64,000 bases of DNA. It comes from Bradyrhizobium nanningense. Its GTDB lineage: Bacteria; Pseudomonadota; Alphaproteobacteria; Rhizobiales; Xanthobacteraceae. The stretch is from contig NZ_LBJC01000078.1 in assembly GCF_004114535.1 (NCBI RefSeq), positions 53,729 to 117,728 on the forward strand. Direction: 5' to 3'. This document shows positions 25,988 through 34,978 of the stretch, piece after piece; position 1 is the first letter of the stretch, and every line of letters starts with the position of its first letter. The notes under the pieces were generated by a model. It saw nothing but the letters and a program-made list of their open reading frames with translations. It ran no database searches and was not told the DNA's origin. Position numbers and translations under genes: made by a program.

Positions 25988-26767
25988 ATGATCAGGTTTC
26001 GTCGTCTCGCTCTAGCCGCGCTGATCCCGGCAGCGGCCTTGTCGCTTGGCCTGCCTGAGGTTTTGGCGCAAACCCCGAGCCCGGCACCGGCCGCCTCGGC
26101 AAGTCCCTCACCGGCCCCATCGGCCACCCCCTCGCCGGCCGCGAGCGCGTCGCCCGCACCAGCGGCGACGACCTTACCCGCACCATCACCTGCGGCCAGC
26201 GCTTCGCCGACCCCGACAACATCGCCCTCGCCCGCAGCCAGTGCCTCACCGAGCCCAACGGCCCCGCCACCGGCGGCCGCCGTAACCCCCGCCCCGGTGC
26301 AGACCGCCGATCCGTTCGGCCTCGAGACCACGCTCGAGGCCAAGAAGGTCGTGATGGTCAAGGGCACCGCGAATTGGGACTCGGCCTTCGACACGTTGAT
26401 CGACGCCTTCAAGGCGCTGAACGCCCTGCTGGACAAGCAGGGCATCAAGCACGCCGGCAATGCGATGATCGTCTACACCTCGACGGACGATACCGGCTTC
26501 ACCTTCCTTGCCGAGATCCCGGTCGAGCAGGATCCCAAGAACTTGCCCAAGGACATGAGCGTCGGCAAATCGCCGGAGGGCAAGGTGCTGAAGTTCGTCC
26601 ATCGCGGCTCCTACGACAACATGGACAACACCTACGAGGCGATCACCAATCACCTCGACGACAAGAGGCTGGAAGCCAAGGACACCTTCATCGAGGAATA
26701 CCTCACCGATCCCCTGAAGACCGCCGAGGACAAGCTCGTGATCAACGTCTTCGTGCCGCTGAAGTGA
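25988..26767 (+). CDS. Exported GyrI-like domain protein with a long Pro/Ala/Ser linker
   Basis: A 259-residue protein. Residues 1-27 are a signal peptide ending SLGLPEVLAQ. Residues 28-107 are a low-complexity stretch of Pro, Ala, Ser and Thr. Residues 108-259 resemble the GyrI-like / AraC effector-binding fold (TSTDDTGFTFLAEIPVE, KVLKFVHRGSYDNM, YLTDPLKT near the end). Such domains bind small molecules; here the domain would be periplasmic or surface-tethered through the linker. The SIMPL gene follows after 5 bp, so the two form an operon. The function is unknown. Confidence 0.82.
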   Translation: MIRFRRLALAALIPAAALSLGLPEVLAQTPSPAPAASASPSPAPSATPSPAASASPAPAATTLPAPSPAASASPTPTTSPSPAASASPSPTAPPPAAAVTPAPVQTADPFGLETTLEAKKVVMVKGTANWDSAFDTLIDAFKALNALLDKQGIKHAGNAMIVYTSTDDTGFTFLAEIPVEQDPKNLPKDMSVGKSPEGKVLKFVHRGSYDNMDNTYEAITNHLDDKRLEAKDTFIEEYLTDPLKTAEDKLVINVFVPLK

Positions 26768-26772
26768 GACTT

Positions 26773-27489
26773 ATGAAGAAGCCTGCCGTACTTGTTGTCT
26801 CCCTCGCCGCCGTTCTTGCCGCCACGCTGCCGGCAACGTCCGCGCTTGCCGACGATGTCGTATCCGCCATTTCGGTGAGCGGCGAAGCCAATGTCTCCGT
26901 GGCGCCGGATCTTGCGCAGATCGACGCCGGCGTCGCCAACGACGCCAAGTCGGCGAAGGAAGCCTCCGACGCCAACAACGCCGCGATGGGCAAGGTGCTG
27001 CTGGCGCTGAAGGGCGCCGGCATCGCCGAGAAGGATTACCGGACCTCGCGCCTGTCGCTGCAGCCGCAATATGGCCAGAACAAATCCACCGGCGCATCCC
27101 CGGTGGTCGGCTTCCGCGCCTCGAACCGCGTCACCGTAAAAATTCGCGACGTCACCAAGGTCGCTAGCATCATCGATACGCTGGTTGCCGCCGGCGCCAA
27201 CGACATCGGCAACATTTCCTTCGAGGTGACGCAGGCCTCGAAACTGCTCGACGACGCGCGCGAGCAGGCGGTCGCGGACGCCCGCCGCAAGGCCGAGATC
27301 TACGCCAAGGCTACCGGCGTCACGTTGGGCGCACCGCTCAGCGTCTCCGAAGGCGGCGCCCCGGTGCCGCTGTTCAAGGCGCGGATGGCGACAGCGCCGA
27401 TGGCTGCACCTGCCGCGGTCGCACCGGGCGAGGAGACGCTGTCGGTGACGGTGAATGTGAGCTGGGCGATCAAGCCGAAGGAACAATAA
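26773..27489 (+). CDS. SIMPL domain-containing exported protein (DUF541)
   Basis: A 238-residue protein with a signal peptide (residues 1-25, ending TSALADD) and the SIMPL/DUF541 domain: ISVSGEANVSVAPDLAQIDAGV, then YRTSRLSLQPQY, and NRVTVKIRDVTKV in the middle. E. coli YggE and Brucella BP26 are in this family and form periplasmic oligomeric rings linked to oxidative stress. The start ATG at 26773 is 5 bp after the GyrI-like gene. Confidence 0.9.
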   Translation: MKKPAVLVVSLAAVLAATLPATSALADDVVSAISVSGEANVSVAPDLAQIDAGVANDAKSAKEASDANNAAMGKVLLALKGAGIAEKDYRTSRLSLQPQYGQNKSTGASPVVGFRASNRVTVKIRDVTKVASIIDTLVAAGANDIGNISFEVTQASKLLDDAREQAVADARRKAEIYAKATGVTLGAPLSVSEGGAPVPLFKARMATAPMAAPAAVAPGEETLSVTVNVSWAIKPKEQ

Positions 27490-27493
27490 TTCT

Positions 27494-27619
27494 CGTGTCC
27501 CGGACGCGCTGCGGCACGTAGTGACGCGGCGCAGAGCCGGGACCCAGTTGCATCCAAAAGCGTGGGCCCCGGCTCTGCAGCGCACCGTCGAAGAGACGCT
27601 GCGCTGCGTCCGGGGCACG
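27494..27619. repeat. Palindromic repeat, GTGTCCCGGACGC family (copy 3)
   Basis: Outer arms CGTGTCCCGGACGC and GCGTCCGGGGCACG are inverted copies. Inner blocks CGCAGAGCCGGGACCCA and GGGCCCCGGCTCTGCAG form a second inverted pair. It fills the convergent gap between the SIMPL gene and the metallo-hydrolase. Confidence 0.88.
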
Positions 27620-27639
27620 AGCGGTATGCGTGGAGAGAC

Positions 27640-28674
27640 CTAAATCTCCACCACCTGCCCCGGCTTCATCGCCACGAACCGCTGCTGCGGAATCTGTGCT
27701 GCATCCAGCGCTTCCACCAGCGCCTTGGCCGGCGCGTCGATCGCTTCGTCCGTCAGCTGGAACGTGCCGTGGTGATGCCCGAGCGCGGCCTCGGCGCCGC
27801 AATCGGCCAGCGCCTTCACGGCGTCTTCCGGATTCATGTGCTGGTCGCGCATGAACCAGCGCGGCTCGTAGGCGCCGATCGGGAGGATGGCGAGGCGCAG
27901 CTTGCCGTGCTTCTCGGCGACGCGACGGAAATGCCGGCCATCGCCGTAACCGGAATCGCAGACCACGTAGATTTTCCCGGCCGGCGTCTCCAAGACAAAA
28001 CTCGCCCACAGCGCCTTGTTGCGATCGAACATGCCGCGCGCGGTCCAGTGCCGGGTCGGCACCAGATGCGCGGCGACGCCGCCGCCGAGCTCGACGCGGT
28101 CGTGCCAGTCGAAGGCTTCGACCTTGATGGTGGGATCGGCACTGCGCATCGTGACGTCGTTGCCGAGCGGGGTGACCACGCGCGGGGCAAAATTCTTGGC
28201 GAGCCGCGACAGCGTCGCGATGTCGAGATGATCGTAATGGCCATGCGAGACCAGCACGACGTCGATCTTCGGCAGCTTCTCGAAGGCGATGCCGGGATCG
28301 TTATGCCGCTTCGGCCCGGCCCAGGAGACCGGCGAGACCCGGGTCGACCAGACCGGATCGACCAGGATGTTGAGGCCGCCGGCCTGGATCAGCCAGCTGG
28401 CATGGCCGACAAAGGCCAGCCGCACTTTGCCGCCGTCGACCCGCTCCGGCGGGGTGTCGGCATGAGGGCTGGGGGCCCAATCCGGCCATTTCGCACGCTG
28501 CCGCTTGCCGCCGAACTGCCAGCGCAGCACCTCGCGCAGCGATTTCGGCGGCGCCCCATCCGGATCGAAAAACGTGAGGCCGTCGAAATGATCTGAGGTG
28601 GGATCGTCATAGGCTTTCATGCGGGACATCCAAAGGGAGGGGACGCCGACCAGCGCCCCGGCCCCGGCAAGCAA
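27640..28674 (-). CDS. MBL-fold metallo-hydrolase, NAPE-PLD/UlaG-like
   Basis: About 344 residues. The metallo-beta-lactamase motif is VLVSHGHYDHLD (H-x-H-x-D-H) near residue 145, with further metal ligands in VPTRHWTARG and in CDSGYGDG. The N-terminal GHASWLIQAGGLNILVDPVW block fits the group that includes N-acylphosphatidylethanolamine phospholipase D; its substrate here is not known. A hydrophobic N-terminus (AGAGALVGVPSLW) may be an anchor. The start is a TTG; no ATG is available upstream in frame because a stop lies close by. ATG 28629 is an alternative. Confidence 0.86.
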   Translation of the reverse strand: MLAGAGALVGVPSLWMSRMKAYDDPTSDHFDGLTFFDPDGAPPKSLREVLRWQFGGKRQRAKWPDWAPSPHADTPPERVDGGKVRLAFVGHASWLIQAGGLNILVDPVWSTRVSPVSWAGPKRHNDPGIAFEKLPKIDVVLVSHGHYDHLDIATLSRLAKNFAPRVVTPLGNDVTMRSADPTIKVEAFDWHDRVELGGGVAAHLVPTRHWTARGMFDRNKALWASFVLETPAGKIYVVCDSGYGDGRHFRRVAEKHGKLRLAILPIGAYEPRWFMRDQHMNPEDAVKALADCGAEAALGHHHGTFQLTDEAIDAPAKALVEALDAAQIPQQRFVAMKPGQVVEI

Positions 28675-29003
28675 CCATAAACGCGGCGACGGGCGATCGA
28701 CACAGGCTGGCTTTCAGGGACGGCGGCGGAGGTAAATCATCACCTTCTATATGGGCGAGGCCAAAGGAAAAGGAACTGACCACCAAAAGCGTCTTGTTTT
28801 CAGGAGCTTACCTTGGCAAAGCCACTCTGGCACCCTAACTTTCCTTGACTTTTCGGCGTGAGCGGCGTTTAACCCCGCCACTTTCTCGGAAAGGCTTTCT
28901 TTTCGACCCGCCGACCGGCCCTTGGGGCCGGAGGTCAACGCCCGACAGCGCTGTGCGCCCTCGGGCGCAAAGGTGTTTGGAAGATCGTTTGGCCAAGGAA
29001 GCG
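28675..29003. other. Gene-free region upstream of ffh
   Basis: This 330-bp stretch between the metallo-hydrolase start and the repeat at 29004 has no convincing gene. It holds the predicted promoter at 28845-28873 and a GGCCCTTGGGGCC hairpin (28916-28930). Confidence 0.5.
28845..28873 (+). promoter_or_regulatory. ffh: Candidate housekeeping promoter for the ffh operon
   Basis: TTGACT and TTTAAC are separated by exactly 17 bp. This is a good match to an alphaproteobacterial sigma-70 promoter. It would give a leader of about 280 nt that contains the palindromic repeat at 29004-29106. Confidence 0.5.
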
Positions 29004-29106
29004 GTCATCGCCCGACTTGATCGGGCGATCCAGTATTCCAGAGGCGGCTCGGCTGGAACCGAGGTGCCGCGGCGTACTGGATGCCCCGGTCAAGCCGGGG
29101 CATGAC
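29004..29106. repeat. Palindromic repeat, GATCCAGTATTCCAGAG family (copy 2)
   Basis: GTCATCGCCCGACTTGATCGGGCGATCCAG is followed by TATTCCAGAG, GCGGCGTACTGG and CCCCGGTCAAGCCGGGGCATGAC. Three hairpins are possible. It lies just ahead of ffh, in its presumed 5' leader. Confidence 0.88.
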
Positions 29107-29158
29107 AGCGGAGAGTAGCGGCGCGCCCTCATCCGGGGACAGCAACAGGACAACGGCA

Positions 29159-30706
29159 TTGTTCGACAATCTGTCGGAACGGCTTGGCGGAATTCTCGAT
29201 CGTCTGACGGGGCGCGGTGCGCTGACCGAAAAGGACGTCGATGCCGCGATGCGCGAGGTGCGCCGCGCGCTGCTGGAGGCCGACGTCGCGCTCGAGGTGG
29301 TCCGCAGCTTCACCGAGCGCGTCCGCGAGCAGGCGATCGGCGCCACCGTCGTCAAGTCGGTGACCCCCGGCCAGATGGTGGTCAAGATCGTCCATGACGA
29401 GCTGGTCAACACGCTGGGCAGCGAAGGCCAGACCATCGACGTCAATTCCGTGCCGCCGGTACCGATCATGATGGTCGGCCTGCAAGGCTCCGGTAAGACC
29501 ACGACCACCGCAAAGCTCGCCCGCCGCCTGGTCCAGCGCGACAAGCGCAAGGTGCTGATGGCATCGCTCGACGTCTATCGCCCGGCGGCGATGGAGCAGC
29601 TGGCCGTGCTCGGCCGCGATCTCGACATTCCGACCCTGCCGATCGTGGCGGGGCAACAGCCGCCGCAGATCGCCAAGCGCGCGCTGGAGGCCGGCAAGCT
29701 CGGCGGCTACGACGTCGTGCTGCTCGACACCGCCGGCCGCACCACGCTCGACGAAGAGATGATGTCGGAAGCAGCGGCGATCAAAGCCGCGGCCAATCCG
29801 CACGAAGTGCTGCTGGTCGCCGACAGCCTCACCGGCCAGGACGCCGTGAACCTGGCGCGCGCGTTCGACCAGCGCGTCGGCCTCACCGGCATCGTGCTGA
29901 CACGCGTGGACGGCGATGGCCGCGGCGGCGCCGCGCTGTCGATGCGCGCGGTCACCGGCAAGCCGATCAAGCTGCTCGGCACCGGTGAAAAGACCGATGC
30001 GCTGGAAGATTTCCATCCCGATCGTATCGCCGGCCGTATCCTCGGCATGGGCGACGTCGTGTCGCTAGTCGAGCGCGCCGCGGCCAATATCGACGCCGAG
30101 AAGGCCGCGCGCACCGCCGAGCGCATGCGCAAGGGTCAGTTCGACCTCAACGACATGCGCGAGCAGCTGCTGCAGATGGCCAACATGGGCGGCATCAGCG
30201 GCCTGATGGGCATGATGCCCGGCATCTCCAAGATGAAGAACCAGATCGCGGCCGCCGGCATCGACGACAGGATTTTGAAGCGCCAGGTCGCCATCATCGA
30301 TTCCATGACGCGCGACGAGCGCCGCCATCCGGATCTGCTGAAAGCAAGCCGCAAGAAGCGCATCGCCGCAGGCTCCGGCCAGAGCGTCGAGCACGTCAAT
30401 AAGCTACTCAAGATGCACCGGAACATGGCCGACGTGATGAAGGCCATGGGCTCGGGCAAGCGCGGCCCGCTCGCCGGCATCGCGCAGGCGATGGGCTTTG
30501 GCGGCGGCATGAAGATGCCGTCTCCCGAAGAGATGAAGGCGATGCAGGAGAAGATGCAGGCCGGCGGCGGACAAGGTCTGCCCAGCCTGCCGAAGGATCT
30601 GCCGCCCGGGCTTCGCACCGGCCTGCCAAACCTTCCTGGACTGACGGGGCTGAGCGGCAAGCCGACGCTGCCGGGCCTCGGCGGTTTCCCGGGCAAGAAG
30701 AAATGA
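29159..30706 (+). CDS. ffh: Signal recognition particle protein Ffh
   Basis: A 515-residue SRP GTPase that binds signal peptides and 4.5S RNA. The N domain begins FDNLSERLGGILDRLTGRG, the G domain has GLQGSGKTTTTAKLA (G1), DTAGRTTLDEE and TRVDGDGRGGAALS, and the Met-rich M domain follows with a long Gly/Pro/Leu tail. The start is taken as TTG 29159, with AGGA 8 bp upstream; the frame extends to 29081 but through repeat DNA. It heads ffh-rpsP-rimM-trmD-rplS. Confidence 0.95.
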   Translation: MFDNLSERLGGILDRLTGRGALTEKDVDAAMREVRRALLEADVALEVVRSFTERVREQAIGATVVKSVTPGQMVVKIVHDELVNTLGSEGQTIDVNSVPPVPIMMVGLQGSGKTTTTAKLARRLVQRDKRKVLMASLDVYRPAAMEQLAVLGRDLDIPTLPIVAGQQPPQIAKRALEAGKLGGYDVVLLDTAGRTTLDEEMMSEAAAIKAAANPHEVLLVADSLTGQDAVNLARAFDQRVGLTGIVLTRVDGDGRGGAALSMRAVTGKPIKLLGTGEKTDALEDFHPDRIAGRILGMGDVVSLVERAAANIDAEKAARTAERMRKGQFDLNDMREQLLQMANMGGISGLMGMMPGISKMKNQIAAAGIDDRILKRQVAIIDSMTRDERRHPDLLKASRKKRIAAGSGQSVEHVNKLLKMHRNMADVMKAMGSGKRGPLAGIAQAMGFGGGMKMPSPEEMKAMQEKMQAGGGQGLPSLPKDLPPGLRTGLPNLPGLTGLSGKPTLPGLGGFPGKKK

Positions 30707-30804
30707 GGAATTCGTCGCGAGGAACCGCACGGTCTCACGCGGCGCGGAATACCAATCAACCGAACAAAACGTACTTTGCAAACCACACTTTCAAGGAGAA
30801 CTGA

Positions 30805-31137
30805 ATGTCCGTCGTGATCCGCCTCGCCCGCGCAGGCACCAAGAAGCGTCCCGTCTATCACGTCGTCGTCGCCGACTCCCGCTTTCCGCGCGATGGCCGC
30901 TTCATCGAGCGTCTCGGCTATTTCAACCCACTGCTGCCGAAGGACAACGAGACCCGCCTGAAGCTCGACATGGACAAGGTGAAGGCCTGGCTCGCCAAGG
31001 GCGCGCAGCCGTCCGACCGCGTGTCGCGTTTCCTCGATGCCGCCGGCGTCAAGAAGCGTGAAGCGCGCAACAACCCGGAAAAGGCCGTGCCGCGCAAGGA
31101 GCGCAAGGCGCAGGCCGAAGCCGCCGCGAAGGGCTAA
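30805..31137 (+). CDS. rpsP: 30S ribosomal protein S16
   Basis: A 110-residue S16 starting MSVVIRLARAGTKKRPVYHV, the standard family N-terminus, with RFIERLGYFNPL following. The basic Ala-rich C-terminal tail is typical of alphaproteobacteria. An AAGGAG site lies 6 bp upstream of the ATG. rimM starts 9 bp downstream. Confidence 0.98.
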   Translation: MSVVIRLARAGTKKRPVYHVVVADSRFPRDGRFIERLGYFNPLLPKDNETRLKLDMDKVKAWLAKGAQPSDRVSRFLDAAGVKKREARNNPEKAVPRKERKAQAEAAAKG

Positions 31138-31146
31138 GGTTCAATC

Positions 31147-31704
31147 ATGTCGGCGCTGGTCTGCGTCGCGCGGATCGGCGCCGCGCATGGGGTGCGCGGT
31201 GCGGTCAAGCTGTGGACTTTTACGGAAGATCCCTTTGCCGTCCGCCGCTACGGTCCGCTTCTCGCCAAGGACGGCAAGCGCCAGTTCGAGCTGGCGACGG
31301 CGCGCGAGGCGAAAGACCATCTGGTCGCGACGTTCAAGGGCGTCACGACCCGCGATGAGGCCGAGCGCCTCAACGGCATCGAACTCTACGTCGCGCGCGA
31401 CAAGCTGCCCGTGACCGACGAGGACGAATATTACCACACCGATCTGATCGGGCTCGCCGCTGTCACCACGGACGGCGACGCGCTCGGCCGCGTGCTCGCG
31501 ATCCACAATTTCGGCGCCGGCGACATCATCGAGATCGCTCCGCCCAAGGGCGCAACGATGCTGCTGCCGTTCTCGAACGCGGTGGTGCCGGAGGTCGATC
31601 TCAAAGGCGGCCGCGTGGTGATCGCGCTGCCGCAGGAGATCGAGGGCGAGGATCGTGGCGAAACTCTCTCCCCGAGTCGTCCCCGCGAACGCGGGGACCC
31701 ATAG
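31147..31704 (+). CDS. rimM: Ribosome maturation factor RimM, C-terminus extended by a repeat
   Basis: A 185-residue 16S rRNA processing factor that binds S19 and helps 30S head assembly. The N-terminal beta-barrel (VCVARIGAAHGVRGAVKLWTF) and the PRC-barrel part (YYHTDLIGLAAVTTDG, GATMLLPFSNAVVPEVDL) are complete. The last ten or so residues (SRPRERGDP) and the stop codon are encoded by the first arm of a palindromic repeat that starts at 31676. The natural stop was therefore probably replaced when the repeat arrived. Confidence 0.95.
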   Translation: MSALVCVARIGAAHGVRGAVKLWTFTEDPFAVRRYGPLLAKDGKRQFELATAREAKDHLVATFKGVTTRDEAERLNGIELYVARDKLPVTDEDEYYHTDLIGLAAVTTDGDALGRVLAIHNFGAGDIIEIAPPKGATMLLPFSNAVVPEVDLKGGRVVIALPQEIEGEDRGETLSPSRPRERGDP

Positions 31705-31808
31705 CCACAGGCCATGGTTTTTTGGCTAAGCTGATAGCTCCGATCATCGCAAAATGAAGTGCGGTGGTTATGGGTCCCGGGCTCGCGCTTCGCGCGCCCC
31801 GGGACGAC
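31676..31808. repeat. Palindromic repeat, GTCGTCCCCGCGAACGCGGGG family (copy 1), overlapping rimM
   Basis: It begins GTCGTCCCCGCGAACGCGGGGACCCATA, has GGTTATGGGTCCCGGG in the second half, and ends CCCCGGGACGAC. Related copies are at 47445-47592, 49989-50120 and, as a single hairpin, 61888-61934. The first 29 bases are rimM coding sequence. Confidence 0.9.
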
Positions 31809-31824
31809 GAGGCATTTGGATCCG

Positions 31825-32580
31825 ATGACCCACCCCTCACCCTGGCGCGCGACGGTGCTGACGCTGTTTCCGGAGATGTTTCCGGGACCGCTCGGTGTGA
31901 GCCTCGCCGGGCGGGCGCTGGCCGCGGGACTCTGGGACATCGAGGCGCGGGACATCCGCGCCTCGGCCACCGACCGTCACCGCAGCGTCGACGACACCCC
32001 CGCCGGTGGCGGGCCGGGCATGGTGCTGCGGGCCGATGTTCTGGCGGCGGCCATCGACGCGGCGGAGATCGGCCCTGACCGACCGAAGCTGCTGATGAGC
32101 CCGCGCGGTCGGCCATTGACCCAGGCCCGGGTCACAGAATTCGTCCGGGGCCCCGGCCCCCTGATCGTCTGCGGGCGGTTCGAGGGGGTGGACCAGCGGG
32201 TGATCGACAAGCGGGGCCTGGAGGAGGTCTCGATCGGCGATTACGTGCTGTCCGGCGGCGAAATCGCAGCGTTAGCCCTGATCGATGCCTGCGTGCGGCT
32301 GCTGCCGGGGGTGATGGGCAAGGAGGCCTCGGGAACCGAGGAGAGCTTCTCCGGGGGCCTTTTGGAATACCCCCAATACACCCGCCCGCAGCTGTTCGAG
32401 GGGGTTCCGATCCCTGATATCCTGACCTCCGGCGACCACGCCAAGGTCGCGGCCTGGCGGCGGGCGCAATCCGAGGCCCTGACGGCGGCCCGGCGGCCGG
32501 ATTTGTGGGCCCAGATCCCGCCCAAGCCCCCGAATCGAGCCGGTCGCCAAAAAACGCCAAAAAACAAGACAGACGGGTGA
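31825..32580 (+). CDS. trmD: tRNA (guanine(37)-N1)-methyltransferase
   Basis: A 251-residue SPOUT methyltransferase that makes m1G37 in tRNAs. It starts MTHPSPWRATVLTLFPEMFP and has the trefoil-knot blocks GRFEGVDQRVID and EVSIGDYVLSGGEIAAL, followed by EESFSGGLLEYPQYTRP. The C-terminal tail is Lys/Pro-rich. The start is 17 bp after the end of the repeat that separates it from rimM. Confidence 0.97.
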   Translation: MTHPSPWRATVLTLFPEMFPGPLGVSLAGRALAAGLWDIEARDIRASATDRHRSVDDTPAGGGPGMVLRADVLAAAIDAAEIGPDRPKLLMSPRGRPLTQARVTEFVRGPGPLIVCGRFEGVDQRVIDKRGLEEVSIGDYVLSGGEIAALALIDACVRLLPGVMGKEASGTEESFSGGLLEYPQYTRPQLFEGVPIPDILTSGDHAKVAAWRRAQSEALTAARRPDLWAQIPPKPPNRAGRQKTPKNKTDG

Positions 32581-32690
32581 CAAACGCTCCGGCTTGCCTT
32601 ATAGGAGCGGCCAAATCCGCAATGGCTGGATAGACGAATTTTGCGCAGCCCCCCGTTTCCAGGGCTGGGCGCGCCGATGGAGATTTACCC

Positions 32691-33071
32691 ATGAACCTGA
32701 TCAAGCAGCTCGAGCAAGAGCAATTCGACAAGCTGTCCGCCGGCAAGGACATTCCGGAATTCGGTCCCGGCGACACCGTGATCGTCAACGTGAAGGTCGT
32801 CGAAGGCGAGCGCACCCGCGTGCAGGCCTATGAGGGCGTCTGCATCGGCCGCTCCGGCGGTGGCCTCAATGAGAGCTTCACCGTGCGCAAGATCTCGTAC
32901 GGCGAGGGCGTGGAGCGCGTGTTCCCGGTGATGTCGCCGATGATCGACTCGATCAAGGTGGTGCGTCGCGGCAAGGTGCGTCGCGCCAAGCTCTATTACC
33001 TCCGCAACCTTCGCGGCAAGTCGGCCCGCATCGTCGAGAAGCAGGACCGCCAGACCGCGGTCGGCGAGTAG
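32691..33071 (+). CDS. rplS: 50S ribosomal protein L19
   Basis: A 126-residue L19 starting MNLIKQLEQEQFDKLSAGKD with the conserved FTVRKISYGEGVERVFP and RAKLYYLRNLRGKSARI blocks. It is the last gene of the ffh-rpsP-rimM-trmD-rplS group and is followed by an intrinsic terminator. Confidence 0.98.
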   Translation: MNLIKQLEQEQFDKLSAGKDIPEFGPGDTVIVNVKVVEGERTRVQAYEGVCIGRSGGGLNESFTVRKISYGEGVERVFPVMSPMIDSIKVVRRGKVRRAKLYYLRNLRGKSARIVEKQDRQTAVGE

Positions 33072-33097
33072 GCTCCGCCTCATCAGGCAAGTTTTCG

Positions 33098-33127
33098 AAA
33101 GCGCGGGGCTCGGCTCCGCGCTTTTTT
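33098..33127 (+). terminator. rplS: Intrinsic terminator of the ffh-rplS operon
   Basis: AAAGCGCGG and CCGCGCTTT can pair around GGCTCGGCT, and the 3' side runs into TTTTTTG. It is 27 bp beyond the rplS stop. Confidence 0.9.
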
Positions 33128-33139
33128 GTTTGTCCCGCC

Positions 33140-33224
33140 GTCATTGCGAGGGGCCTTGCGACGAAGCAATCCAGGCTGTCTCCGCGGATGCATTTCTGGA
33201 TTGCTTCGCTGCGCTCGCAATGAC
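33140..33224. repeat. Palindromic repeat, GTCATTGCGAG...CTCGCAATGAC family (copy 2)
   Basis: Nearly the same as 10481-10566: same outer arms, same inner GAAGCAATCCAG / CTGGATTGCTTC arms and the GCGGATGCATTT centre. It directly follows the rplS terminator; the other copy also follows a terminator by about 15 bp. Confidence 0.9.
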
Positions 33225-33269
33225 GAGCCGAAACTCTCGCGCTTTTACCGCTGCATGCTATATAGCTTC

Positions 33270-33282
33270 TAGAATGTTTCCA
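33270..33282. promoter_or_regulatory. ICE-like element upstream of leuC
   Basis: TAGAA-TGT-TTCCA differs at one position from the TAGAA-N3-TTCTA core found upstream of acnA. It lies about 200 bp upstream of leuC. Like aconitase, LeuC is a 4Fe-4S enzyme. The match is weaker than at 16128. Confidence 0.35.
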
Positions 33283-33402
33283 GATCCGACCAGCCTCGCC
33301 CCCGTCCAGCGCATCGTCATCGACGATCGCTCGCGGCTGCCTGGCCGGTTCTTCGGACGCTTCGCGACCTCGGCAACGTCAGAGCTTATTCGCGCAGCCT
33401 GA
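33274..33402 (+). CDS. Possible 42-residue leader peptide upstream of leuC
   Basis: An ATG-started frame of 42 codons begins MFPDPTSLAPVQRIVIDDRS and ends SELIRAA, 77 bp before leuC. Its stop codon lies at a perfect 9-bp hairpin (GCGCAGCCT / AGGCTGCGC, 33392-33412). It is not rich in leucine, so a classical leucine attenuator is unlikely. No strong ribosome site is seen. It may be chance or a regulatory upstream frame. Confidence 0.3.
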   Translation: MFPDPTSLAPVQRIVIDDRSRLPGRFFGRFATSATSELIRAA

Positions 33403-33412
33403 GAGGCTGCGC
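33392..33412 (+). promoter_or_regulatory. leuC: Hairpin in the leuC leader
   Basis: GCGCAGCCT-GAG-AGGCTGCGC forms a perfect 9-bp stem with a 3-nt loop, overlapping the stop codon of the 42-codon frame, and is followed by GACGATTTG. It may act in attenuation or be the end of an upstream transcript. Confidence 0.5.
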
Positions 33413-33479
33413 TGACGATTTGTTGCCTGCGCGCGATGCGCGCTTATCCGCTTCACACATTCTTTCGGAGCTTAAGCTC

Positions 33480-34886
<1,407 letters not shown>

Positions 34887-34947
34887 GCGAACTCCCGCAA
34901 TTGTAGCGATCGCGGCAAACCGCTGTTAATCGATCGCCTGACACTCT

Positions 34948-34974
34948 CGTCCTCGCGAGGTTTTCGCGAGGACG
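34948..34974 (+). promoter_or_regulatory. Hairpin that buries a ribosome binding site
   Basis: CGTCCTCGCGA (34948-34958) pairs perfectly over 11 bp with TCGCGAGGACG (34964-34974), loop GGTTT. The GAGG ribosome site of the next gene is inside the 3' arm, 7 bp before the ATG at 34979. The structure should block translation unless opened. There is no U tract, so it is not a normal leuC terminator. Confidence 0.65.
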
Positions 34975-34978
34975 CGCC

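Noticed and set aside
28747..28938. A 63-codon minus-strand frame upstream of ffh
   Set aside because: It overlaps the predicted ffh promoter, has no ribosome site and no recognisable features.
33274..33402. A classical leucine attenuator before leuC
   Set aside because: The small frame has only four leucine codons spread out and the hairpin is not followed by a U tract; it is kept only as a possible leader.
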